A stretch of DNA of 64,000 nucleotides from Magicicada septendecula. Taxonomy: Eukaryota > Arthropoda > Insecta > Hemiptera > Cicadidae. The stretch lies in assembly GCA_034769895.1 (NCBI GenBank), contig CM068370.1:48350344-48414343 (forward strand). Reading direction: 5' to 3'. Below are positions 35,841 through 47,234 of the stretch, one piece after another. The translations under genes were made by a program, and so were the position numbers. Below the pieces are notes generated by a model. The model was not told where the DNA came from. It made no database searches and saw only the letters and a list, made by a program, of their open reading frames with translations. Position 1 is the first letter of the stretch. Every line of letters begins with the position of its first letter.

Positions 35841-37172
35841 TTGCACGCTACGGTTAAGCCTTTTGAGTCTAACTCACTATTGGGGACTGGGAGTACGATT
35901 AGTGTCAGTGTGTGAAGTTATTTATTATTAGTGCACAGTTTTTTTTTTTTTAATTCTCTTGAAATGACATTGTTCATTTAAATGATCGCCTTCGTGAAAT
36001 TCCCTTTTTCTTACTTCTTAAGTACTAACTTACATTTTAATCTTAATACTAATTTCCAAACTTCAGATTGGAATGATCCCTACTTATCCGTAACTCACAA
36101 CATCCCGGCCCGACTGACACCAGCTTACTCTAACTACGGAAGTTAGCTTTCAGCATTTATTAATGATCTTTGGCCCATTTCTGCCCTATCATTACCCTTT
36201 CAGTCGGCGCCGTTGTGACCTGTTACGTTACATTTATAATCACTACTTGATTATATCTCATAAACTTATTTCTAAGGTGATCTAAAGAGGATCCCATACT
36301 CCACTTTAGATCACTGGTTTGAGAGAAGCGGAATCTCACGAATATGATTCTCTTTTATCTCTTTTTACAATACTTAATCAAACTATGCGGGAGGGGAGAC
36401 ACTTTACACAACGAATTGTCATACACACTAGGGGTGGTTTTCAATTGTTCAGGCTAGCACCGGTTTATCACAATAGAGAGGGTGGGTGGCTGCTTACTAC
36501 CTTACTGAACACGCTTTAATTTTCTCTTACTGGCCACCACAGGGAGTGTTTACAATGTGCAACTGAACATTTTATTATTATTTCTTTTTTTTTATTTCTA
36601 CTGCTACACTTCACACTATTTTAGTATAACTTAGGATTTATTTAGCTCTAGTATTTACATCAATTATTATTATTCACTTTATTATTTATTAAACTACTTC
36701 GGGGTTAGTGTGTGTAATTTCTTTCACATAGTTGTTGTACACTTAGTTATTACCTATAGTTACAACACAGTACACTTTATATTCTTATGAACTACCTTTT
36801 TTTTCCATACTATTTACACTAAATATTTACACAATTAAAACACAAAACTCTTTCTTATCTCTATCACTTAATTTTACTACCGGTTTTTGTTTGTCTTACT
36901 CTCTCTTCTATAGAGTAACTTTCTAAATCTTTACTATTTAGAATTCTATCTTTTCTTCTGTGAGTCCTATATAACTCATGTAGTTAATGAGTGTTAGTAC
37001 CCATCTAGTTAATGATTATTCATTAATGCATGCTTCGCAGAACTGGAACTCAGGTTGATCAGGCCTCGTTTCCAAACTCTACGTTTTACATTTTTTTACG
37101 TGGATTCAGAAATATAATTTTCTTTACTGCCTAGTATTCCTTTTCTTTTTTGTTTTAGGTTATACTATACCG
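35841..37172. other. B 3' untranslated interior, no gene seen
   Basis: AT-rich; a 66-codon frame at 36319-36519 has no recognisable features. Nothing further can be supported. Confidence 0.4.
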
Positions 37173-37986
37173 TCACTTCTTCTTATATAACTTTAGTTGC
37201 GAAATATGCGTTCTCCGCACATATTTCTGAGTTGCAGGTTCGCACAGGGCTACTGTAACTGGAGTTAGGTACTTTTGGATTTGGTAAGGGCCACACCATC
37301 TGAATGATAGTTTCGAGGTGGTCTTATCAATCGCACTACTAATGGGGTGAGTCTTGTACATTACTAAGTCACCTACTTGGTACTTGACTGAGTTGCTATG
37401 ATTACCTTTCTCGTGGTATCTTCTGGATTTTTCCAAGCTTGCTCTTAAGTTAGAGCGGGCTTTGTTCCATATTCGCTTTATCTGCTTATCCATTCTTTGC
37501 GGAGGCAGCAGATCGTGTATATTCCATCTTGTGGACAAAGGGTGGTTTGGTCGATACTTGTATAGTAACTCGAACGGGGTCGACTTGTGACCTTCGTGGT
37601 AAGCTGAATTAAATGCGTATTGAATCCAGGATAGATTTTGGTCCCACGACGTGTGATCGTTCACATGATAGGCTATTAGCGCAGATTTGAGGTTTCGTAG
37701 ATACCTTTCAGCAATATTGCCTTGCGGTCGATATTCTGTAGTGGTTATATGGTCTATCCCTAACTTGAAACACATATTCCTAAATTCTTTTGCTTTAAAC
37801 TGCGGGCCGTTATCAGATACTATACGTACTGGAGTACCGTAATCTTTAAATAATCTTTCCTGTAGTATTTTAACTGTTGTCGACGCTAATGCTCGTCGCA
37901 TGGGATACATCCAAACAAATTTGGTGAACGATCTACACATATCAGTAACATGGTATTTCCTGATTTGGAGCAGAGTGGTGCATGTC
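37173..37986 (-). pseudogene. B integrase core and C-terminal module
   Basis: Minus-strand coding with a gypsy-type integrase: KFVWMYPMRRA, the second catalytic Asp in IVSDNGPQF, the Glu region in EYRPQGNIAERYLRN, then FELLYKYRPNHPL, and a C-terminal VGDLVMYKTHP...FRWCGPYQIQKY, the GPY module. The N-terminal zinc finger and first catalytic region are at or beyond the LTR junction. Broken. Confidence 0.9.
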
Positions 37987-39593
37987 TGTAACGTCTTTTT
38001 TCCGCGTTACAAATCCAGGGAACCCCTCGTAATTAAACTCCGTTAATTAGATGGGCTGCCTACGTTGTAACAGAATTGATCACCAATAATTGATATAACA
38101 AATTACTTACTAACTGTGTAATTGTTTACTTTGTGTAAGGAAACAATGGGAAGGTATACAATTGATTTACGCACTCATCATATGTGTGTAACACGAAGAC
38201 TTTTCTTTTATTTAACATTTAAAAGAAAATATATACTGACAGATCCCATGACTTTACTAATTCAATTATTAAGTTATTTGAAAGGTTTCTTTAACTTTGA
38301 GATCAACTTGATTTTACATAGCTACACCTCGGATCCGGGTCAACTTACTGTATTTCTGCAATTAAAACTTTTAATTTTACTCATTTCATGATATTAGCTT
38401 GCAAGACTTTCTTTTATTCAACCATTGGAAGAATGGTATTATTGCTTGAATTATATTACTCTACATTAGCATATAAACTGTTACAACGTATGAAGTTAGA
38501 ATAGTTACATGAAATTCTTAGATTTAATTTATAAGTCTTTACAAAGTTAATAGTTACTGAAAAGTCTCTTTCAAGATGTGTTGTGTAACAAATATTAGTA
38601 ACCCTCGATAGACAGGCTATCGAGTCACCTTTTAATTGGTATACTGAAGACTCGTCCTGGGGTATCCGTCTCGGGAAACAGGAACAGCTACGTCGTCATC
38701 TCGGTCTGGCCTTCCTCTGTAAAGGGCTCCAAAAGTTCGCAGGTTGAACAATACGTCGTGTAGATATCTACGATGATCTTGTAGATTCTCGGATGTCCTG
38801 ATCTGCATATTCTGTCACGTGCAGTAGAGTTTGTGGCTTCTGATAGTTCACATCTCCGGGTATGACTTTGGAATTGTTGTTATTAGTTGAAGCACGAAGT
38901 CATCTTGTGTTACACTCCTTTTTACGTTTCGATTTTTTTTTACTTAAAATTTCTTGTCTATTTACATGACTATATTAATTAACACATCCAGATGCTTTAA
39001 ACAACTACATCTGGTACACCATCTTAAGGTGAAGCAAAATATCGTTAACATATTTTAAGCGCACAGCTCCTACGTCTATACTGTACGGAGTCACCATTGC
39101 AAGAGAGAGAAATTCCGCTCCCTTCGCCTGGTACTGGGCAAAAGTTAGTGGGACAATTTCCGCGCGAGAATATAGTTCCTAACTATATTTAAGTTAACTT
39201 TTTTATTTATACAAACTATCCCTAAACAAATATACATAATTTAAATCAGTTGTTTTTGCGACTATTTATGCCTTCAGATTTTTTTATTATTAACATTAGT
39301 TTTTTTTATTCTTAATCTAACTCACACAAGACTCGGAAAACATGTCGAGTCTGGAATCAACAGGACAGCGCCTGCTTACAAGCAAAGGGTTAAATACGAT
39401 ATTCATAACTCTTTACAATTTATCTTTTTATTAGAGTATCTTATAACTAATTAATTACTGCTTCCTCTCATACTGAGTACATACAGGTATTTTATATTAA
39501 TACAGTGAGATTTAAATGGCTTAAGAGCTCGCAACCTTAATTTTTTTTAATAATTTTATTATTTTGATTATTGGTACAATTTAAATCGTCACA
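37987..39593 (-). repeat. B right (5') LTR
   Basis: Partner of 34230-35824. No convincing primer-binding site borders it, in line with the loss of the 5' interior. Confidence 0.88.
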
Positions 39594-40258
39594 CCATTTC
39601 TCACTATTTTGTTTTAGTATGACATTTACTATTAACAACATTAGGCTAGTTGTGTTTCGTTAAATCTAACCTTTCTGACTGGGTTAGTGTACTTTTTCTA
39701 TATCATTATATTTTACAATTGTATTGTCTTTAAAATGGGTACATAGGTTAATTTCAAGACAATAATAATATTGGTTTCATTAATACATAATTATTCAAGG
39801 TTTATTGACCGTATTCTATCTATAAACATACAATCCTTCCCTTATATATATATGTGTTAGTTTCCCCTTGGGTTTTATCTGTCTCCTCTTCATTCTTCCT
39901 CTTCTTCATTTTCTTCATCTTCCATCGTCTTCATCCCGGTTCGGTTCTCCTCTTCTTCACTCCTGGTTTAAATTCTGTTTAATTGTAGGGATCTGTTCTC
40001 TTCTTCTAGTTCTTCTTTAGTTCTGTGTCCATCATTGTTTTGTCTATCATATTTTTCTTAAGTATGTTACGTGGTTCCCTTCTGTATGTTTGGGTTGTTG
40101 GCTCAATCACTTGGGTTGGGTAATTATCGTTGTACGTCTTGTCAAAGTATTTACATTTTAATCATTTTTTAAACATTTTATTTCATATGAAGTAATTTTA
40201 TATCAAGAATTATCTTTTTTATCACTGGTACGGGATTTGGCTTAATTGTATCGTTACA

Positions 40259-42905
40259 AATTTAACCACACAACAAATATAAAAGTTAATATCAATATAT
40301 AATAAATACCGCTATGTTTTCTCTGATGTACCTGGCAAAGTAAAAGATTATCAATTTACACTACAATTCAAGGAGCCTGTAAATTTTAATAAAAAATCAT
40401 ATCCCGTTGCTTATGCATTAAAAGAAGCAGTGAGGGCTGAACTAGACAAAATGATAGCAGAAGATATTATTGAATATAGCTGTTCCCCATATACCAGTCC
40501 GTTAATAGCAGTTCCAAAGAAAGATGGCAAAGTACGACTCTGTTTGGATGCTAGAGAGATTAATAAGATCATAGTTAATGACAGAACATCTCCCGGAGAG
40601 ATTGAGGAGATACTGAAAAAATTCAATGGCATACAATTTATTAGCACCTGGGATACGGTTTGTGGGTATTGGCAGGTGGAGCTACACCCAGATAGTCGAA
40701 AGTACGTCGCCTTTATTTTCGAAGGAAGGAACTATCAGTTCAAGAGGCTACCGTTTGGACTGGTAAACTCAGTAGCTGTATTCGTAAGATGTATGGACCA
40801 TGTGTTGGGTCCAGATACTATTCCATATACCACAGTCTATGTTGATGACTTGTTGATTACTTCAGTGAATTGGGAAGACCATTGTGACAGAGTAGGACAA
40901 GTATTACAAAAACTATCAGACAATAACGTTACCCTAAAACTTCAAAAATCCAAGCTTATCGCCAGTGAAGTCCAATTCCTGGGTTTTAACCTAACAAGAC
41001 AAGGAATAACACCATCCAATGAAAAAATTGAAGCTATCCAGAAGTTCCCAAGTCCTAAAAATAAAAAGCAACTTCAATCATTTCTGGGACTTTGCAATTA
41101 TTATAGGAAGTTTCAGAGAAATTATTCTGAAATGACAGCAAAGTTTTCTCCACAATTATCCTCTAAGAACAAATGGTCCTGGGGACAGGAACAAGACAAT
41201 TTACTCCAAATGATCAAGCATAATTTCCTAAGATCAGTTGTATTAAAACATCCTAATTTCAATCAACCTTTCTTCATGAACTGTGATGCCAGTGATATAA
41301 GTTTAGGATCTGTATTATATCAAGAAGATAGTGAGGGAGAACATCAGGTGGTGAGTTTTGCAAGCAGAATACTTAATGGATGTGAACGCAATTATAGTGT
41401 AACAGAAAAGGAGTTATTAAGCGTTGTATTCGCTTGTGGGAAATTCAGAACCTACATTCTTGGATACCCGATAACTGTGAGGAGCGATCATAAGTCAATA
41501 TCTTTCCTAAAAAATTGCAAGATTAACCATGGGAGATTGACAAGGTGGATACTCGCACTACAGGAGTACCATATAAATTGGGAGTATGTTCCAGGAAAAC
41601 AGAATATTGCTGCAGATATATTGTCCCGGATTAACATAGAACAACAAACTTTTGAAGGGGAAAAAGAAACAATCATCGAGGTATACACTATAATAAAAAA
41701 CAAGTCAGATTTGGAAAACATCATGAAATCAATTGCACAACAACAAACAGAGGATACCAAAATCAACAATTTTAGACAAAGACTGATCCAACAGGATGAA
41801 AAAATCATTGCATATTACTGTCTACATGAAGACATATTATTTTACAAACCAAATAATAACCAAGGATCATGGAAGGTGGTGATACCTAAAGCTTTAGAAA
41901 CAGAATTAATACTGGACTACCACAGTCGATATGGGCATATGGGTGCATTAAAAGTAATGAAGGCACTTGAGGAACACACTTACATTAAGAATATCAACAG
42001 AAGAGTTAGAGAATGTATTCGGCAGTGTCACATCTGTCAATTGGCAAAAATGCAATAACGAAAAAACAGAAGGAATTATGCAACCTATTACATCAACTGG
42101 TAAATTGGAGAGAGTATTTTTAGATGTGTGTGGACCATTACCTCGTAGTGGAGGGAGAAAACAGTATAAGTTTATTATAATCATGTTCGACCATTACTCC
42201 AAGTTTACAAAACTATACCCCATTAATCGGGCAACTACAAAAAAGATTTTGCAAATAGTGATTCAACAATACATACCAGAGTTAGGAGCTCCACGATCAA
42301 TTATTACCGATCACGGAACTCAGTTTCGAGGAAGGGTATGGAAGGAGACTTTGTTAGACTTAGGTGTCAAGACATATAAAACATCTGTCTATCACCCAAA
42401 TAGCAACCCGGCGGAAAGAGTACTGAGGGAGGTCGGCCGTATACTCAGAACATATTGTTTTGATAAACACCAGAAGTGGAGTGATTACATTACACAAACA
42501 GAGAGCTTTATCAACTTAGCTTACCATGAAGCAATACAAGATACTCCATATACCATAATGCATGAAAGACTACCACCCCGAGAAATTAGTGAAATAATCA
42601 ATTTCCCAAACAACCCAGCTTACCAGTTCGACAACGTGAGGTTCCACAGCAAACTGAATGAACAAGTGGAGAAAAGAAGGAAAAAATATAAAATAATTCA
42701 GCAGAAAATGATCCAGTACAAGATTGGAGACAAGGTATTGTTAAAAAACCGCGAATTGCCAAGTTCCAAGGAAGGAATAGCAAAAAAGCTATTATTACTG
42801 TATAATGGACCATATGTTGTTATAAAAAACAATAACAATAATACTTATGTCATTAGTGATGTGGAAACAAAAAAGATTAAGGGGACATACAACCAAGTTC
42901 CTTAA
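40259..42905 (+). pseudogene. D1 pol: RT, RNase H and integrase part
   Basis: Nearly identical to D2 pol at 22495-25140, with the same RT (YVDDLLITS), RNase H (NCDASDISLGSVLYQ) and integrase (ITDHGTQF, NPAERVLREVGR) landmarks. The coding sequence resumes at the right-hand AATT duplication of the solo LTR. About one break. Confidence 0.92.
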
Positions 42906-43991
42906 AAATGTATTATGAACCTAATAAACAAAGTTGAATATACCACCAAAATTCTAAAGAAATAGTAAGAACAACTTACAACTAATTATTTATGAGAATT
43001 AATATGGAACTGAAGAATTTATTATTATAATACCTCAAAATTGAAAGAATATAGTAAGCTCATCTTACCAACTTTGATAATCCAGAACATAATTTTAAAT
43101 GAAGCCAAATAAACAAATTTGAATATCTCAGAATTCAGATAAATAGTAAGGACAACTTACAGTACAGTTTGATAATGTTATTATGAATCAAGCAGATAAA
43201 CAACTGGGAATAAATTTCCAAATTCTAAACAAAATAAGCACCTCTTATTAAACACAGTTATGAACTTATTATTGGAATATAAAAGAAAGATGCAACATAC
43301 ATAAATTGGAAGAAACCATAGTGCTATAAAACGAATAAGAAAGGACAAATGTAGACAATCGACGATGAAAATAAGACAAGACTAGAAACGAATTTACTAC
43401 AAATAACCTGTCATGATTGTGAGAGAATCCACAACAACTATAGATACAGATACTTGTTATGTTTTAATTGAATGAAGATAGTGAAGGAAAAAATGAAGAT
43501 TAAGCAGTACTGATAAAGAAGGAAGGAAGATAGTACCAATTGAAAAAAAAAAATGTTATTAATATCGCCACAAGAAAATAAACATCTGAAAGAATCAATG
43601 GAAGGAAATATTTAGATCTGAGAAGTTAGACTGAGTGAACAATCCCAAGAATATATTATATTATTTTATTTTATTTTAGTCGTGAATAGACTAGTGATTA
43701 TTAAATGTGATTGACTGACGAGATAGCTCCAGCAATCGATATTATTGATGTATTATGTATTATAAGGACAGCGGGGTATTAGGTCAAGAGAGCCCCCCGA
43801 CTGATTCCAGAATATATGGTGATTAATTTGTTAGGGAAGTAACATGTTCCAGGGATAGAACACTTATAATTAAAGACAAGTATACCAGATCATAATAAGA
43901 ATAACAAATGATAATGTGAAAGATAAGATAATTGATAATTTCAACAAAACAATATTTTATTAAAATGATCAAATTTGGTGGCAGGGTAGTA
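42906..43991 (+). repeat. D1 3' UTR with the 90-bp stem-loop repeats, and polypurine tract
   Basis: Same as D2: stem-loops at about 42965, 43054, 43146 and 43234, and the polypurine tract immediately before 43992. No gene. Confidence 0.65.
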
Positions 43992-44295
43992 TGTAACATG
44001 ACATTTGGAACAACTAATATCGTACCTGATTTAATGAAGACTTTGGTTAAGAAACTAACAAGAAGAACAATATCTTCCAAGATGATAGTGAAGAGGAATG
44101 ACTAACCATTTTAGACTGACTAGTAAGACAACTGACCGTACCCAAATTAATGATTATGGCTAAGTGATGTAAAATACCTTCAACCCCAAATATGACATGA
44201 ACTTTCAGTATTGACCAAATAAAGAATTATAAAGACAGACGGCTTATGAACCAGTACTATAAAGAAACAAATGGTTTCATTTAATGTATCATAAT
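43992..44295 (+). repeat. D1 3' LTR, first 0.3 kb only
   Basis: TGTAACATGACATTTGG..., matching 26228-26530, then cut off by the T-family sequence. Confidence 0.88.
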
Positions 44296-44627
44296 TGTGA
44301 CGGTACGGATTTGTGAGCTACCCCAGTTTAATTTCATATTAATTCAAATCATCATTTTAAGCACTTTCCAAATTGCCAGACTTTCACCTGTAAGGAGCCT
44401 CCAATACAGCAATGCAACATACACAGCCAGCCAAAACAACTGCCAGACGCATTGCACAATCACATAGCAGCAGGCTTGTGTGTGAAACCCAGTCTGCTGT
44501 GTGTCATTAGTAAGCACACGTCTTCACCAGTGTTTGCATCGGACAGTAAAGAGCAGTTTGACAAGTTCGTTAAAACAGTGGCCTCGGGAGTACAAGATAG
44601 GCCGTAGAATAAATTCGGCCTATCTAG
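44296..44627 (+). repeat. Inverted, older partial T-family LTR at the left edge of the array
   Basis: Starts TGTGACGGTACGG and is the reverse complement of the last 0.32 kb of the array LTR (45396-45714), at about 90 percent by eye. The array units agree with each other far better. It joins the first unit in opposite orientation right at the base of a 9-bp-stem hairpin (GATAGGCCG...CGGCCTATC). Confidence 0.82.
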
Positions 44628-45714
44628 CTAACTCTACGAATTACTTACAAAATTATAATTCTCTTACCTTAGGGTTTTATTCCAAAGTCTTTCAGACGAA
44701 AACAGCTGCAGACAGGATTATTTGTTTGAGTTACGAATAATTACGCTAACACATGTTATGTAATGAATGGCGCTTATTTATTTTTCTTTAATTAATTTCC
44801 CTCTTTACTCTCTGTAGAACAACAGTTTACACACAAAAATCGCTTAATTACTTATTACATGAAAGTGATATAAAAAAGTTACTACAATGGTCTTTGCATC
44901 ATCCCCTTACAACAGCAAGATAATGCAAAAAAATTTTACAATTAATTAATTTACTCAATCTATGAACCAGTATTTTACTTTGTAGGTACGTACCCCAAAC
45001 TTACGCTCTCACTCACTCTCTCTCTCTCACCCTTCTATTTCATTTAGTTAATTTGGTTAGTATTCTACCCATTATATCTGTGAAATTTAAAAGTTTTGGC
45101 CAATTAGTTACTGATGGTACTTAACCGTTCCAGGTGTCTCTCGGTGAGTCGTACAATCGCTGTTTGTTCAACATTACGGTTCACTCCGCGTTTAGTTGTT
45201 TTTTTTTTCTCTGGTACACTGGTTAATTCACGTCAATGTTATGACCATCAGTCACCACTGTTCGAATTATACGTATATTATTTATTTAGTCGGCCGACGT
45301 AACTTTTCGCACTTAGAAAGTCACTTGAAGTTTTTTAGGCTGGCCGCGCGGCCCTATGTCACAACTGGCACTTTTTATAAATGTTTTAACACTTAACTAG
45401 ATAGGCCGAATTTATTCTACGGCCTATCTTGTACTCCCGAGGCCACTGTTTTAACTTACACACTTTACTGTCTGATGCTGGCTGTCTGTTGTGCACTCTC
45501 TAATGACACACTGCATACTGGGTTTCACACACAAGCCTGCTGCTATGTGATTGTGCAATGCGTCTGGCAGTTGTTTTGGCTGGCTGTGTATGTTGCATTG
45601 CTGTACTGGAGGCTCCTTACAGGTGAAAGTCTGGCAATTTGGAAAGTGCTTAAAATGATGATTTGAATTAATATGAAATTAAATTGGGGTGGCTCACAAA
45701 TCCGTACCGTTACA
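44628..45714 (-). repeat. T LTR, copy 1
   Basis: On the + strand it ends CCGTACCGTTACA; its outer two bases at the left are replaced at the junction with the inverted cap. It contains a hairpin GATAGGCCG-N11-CGGCCTATC (45400-45428), a 12-bp GC palindrome GGCCGCGCGGCC (45342-45353) and a CT-rich run (about 45006-45030). No coding similarity. Confidence 0.88.
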
Positions 45715-45730
45715 ATACCCCCCCAATAAG
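45715..45730 (-). other. T polypurine tract (unit 1)
   Basis: Minus strand CTTATTGGGGGGGTAT directly before the LTR start TGTAACGGTACGG. Repeated in each unit at the same place. Confidence 0.8.
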
Positions 45731-47234
45731 AGGTTGAAGGCCGGAGCGTTCAAACTCTTATTGCCTAAACTTAAGAGGATCAGTGAGGATATGGCGCCGC
45801 AACCCCCCTGAACACTACTAAATCATGGGTTCTTACCCCCCTAGTCTGGCGACTGCGACAGCACCCATCCGATCTTACTGGACTTCTCTGTGCGAGATCC
45901 CAACACCGAAAAATCGAACAGATACCCGACCCAGTATCGCCCGACTTTCTAGCATGGAATTAAAATTTGACAAACGGCCTTCCATCGCTCCATGTCCCAC
46001 ATCTGATTTGTTTCCTCTTAGCCGTACTGGTTCATTGACAACGTACTGGCTCATTTTATATTATAGACCCTAAAGAATAATATTAATAAAACAATATTGG
46101 TTTACAATGATACACATAAATTCCAGTTAAATTGAATAGTATTCCCCATACAATGTTGCCCAACCAAAATGACACCTTAATTATACAAAATATCCTTAAC
46201 TACTATATATGTATGTAGGACAAAATTCATGACATGTGTAAAGTCTATATGGACAGTAATATACACATCTTATTTTCCAGACACTATCTCATCCTGAACA
46301 TTTTCCATCAGTTGTCAGTGTTAAATAAATGTTTTAATCATTATTGACATCAATTAGCATTTAATTTATAATTCCAATGTGAATTTAAATGAAAATAAAG
46401 TTAAGTTCATTATTAAAATCATTGTTTCTATGTTTAATTTATTTATTTTATTAATAATAAAATAATTTAATTAATCATTAGTTTAATTGTATTTAATTTA
46501 CTTTAATTAATTCAATTAATCTCAAAAATTACAGTAATGGCCTCATTATTATTTGGTCTGTAAAAAAATTTAATTTCAATTCCTTTCTATCACAATAAGG
46601 TTTTACTTCAGATACTGATTCAGCAGACTACAACATTCTTTGTTATTGTCACCAAGTATGTCTGTGAACCTTAGTCTCAACATACCACACCTGTTTATAT
46701 AAACACTAGTCTGCAAGACTCACATAGTATAACCATTCTGGTTACATCATGTACTAACACCTGTACTTTTCAGTCTTTATAAATTTTTTAGATAACATAT
46801 TTATCAATGTCTGTTTCTTACAGTTCAACCAAATATACTTTTAATTCACCTTTCAATTACAGTTTCTATTTAATACTATTGTCTCAATACCATTGTTATT
46901 ATTATTACACTCTTTTCACACCTGTAAGCTTTTTATTCTATCTGATTAGTATTATGAACTTTATACTTACAATACACATTCCACCTATTGACATGAATAC
47001 AAAATACGCACCACACACACACACACCAATACCTCCGTGTAACCTCTGAAACATTTAACAACAATGTTATTTCATACAAACAATTTAACCTTTTATAATA
47101 CATACAATTAATTTCACTACACATGTATTTACAATTCTTCAGCAATAATTATTCAGTTATGTCACACTTCAATATCAAAATTCAGCTAGGTCATTACCAT
47201 ATATTAACATATTTAAAATGTTCATTTATGAATT
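45731..47234 (-). other. T unit 1 3' untranslated interior
   Basis: AT-rich, about 1.5 kb. A 59-codon minus-strand frame (45875-46054, beginning MSQYVVNEPVRLRG) near the polypurine tract is the only ORF in coding orientation I would note; it resembles nothing I recognise and is the same in every unit. A CA microsatellite lies at about 47010-47026 (one repeat shorter here than in the other units). TTTATATAAA near 46695-46704 is a perfect palindrome. Confidence 0.45.

Larger units (their letters stand above)
34230..39593 (-). mobile_element. LTR retroelement B, integrase only
   Basis: TGTAACG...CGTCACA with CCAT duplicated at 34226-34229 and 39594-39597; the uninterrupted target is seen at 3141-3155. 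The LTRs are 34230-35824 and 37987-39593, about 1.6 kb each, differing by a few percent by eye. The 2.16-kb interior holds only the integrase part of pol on the minus strand. Gag, protease and RT are absent, so it could only have moved with proteins supplied by another element or was reduced after insertion. Confidence 0.9.
31847..40258 (-). mobile_element. Solo LTR of E family inside D1 pol, itself split by element B
   Basis: Begins TGTAACGA and ends TCGTTACA (exact 8-bp inverted termini), flanked by AATT at 31843-31846 and 40259-40262. Without B it is about 3.04 kb and matches the E left LTR from end to end. There is no E internal sequence, so it is the typical product of LTR-LTR recombination. 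It sits at exactly the pol position where the E right LTR meets D2. Confidence 0.9.
39819..44294 (+). repeat. 4.5-kb duplicated segment, copy 2 (partner 22055-26529)
   Basis: See partner. The match ends at 44294/44295, where the T array's cap begins; the partner continues on into the full D LTR. Confidence 0.9.
29044..44295 (+). mobile_element. Ty3/gypsy LTR retrotransposon D1 (broken, nested)
   Basis: Plus strand. It contains the PBS (29048-), gag (29127-31139) and protease (31140-31846). A solo E-type LTR with B inside it (31847-40258) interrupts pol, followed by RT to integrase (40259-42905), the 3' UTR (42906-43991) and the first 0.3 kb of a 3' LTR (43992-44295), cut off by the T array. 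Its 5' LTR is 26228-29043. About two breaks in coding sequence besides the insertion. Confidence 0.85.

Noticed and set aside
36319-36519. 66-codon ORF inside element B
   Set aside because: Wrong strand for the element and no similarity that I can recognise.
45825-46073. 82-codon plus-strand ORF conserved in all T units
   Set aside because: Antisense to the untranslated interior, no recognisable features; conserved only by unit identity.
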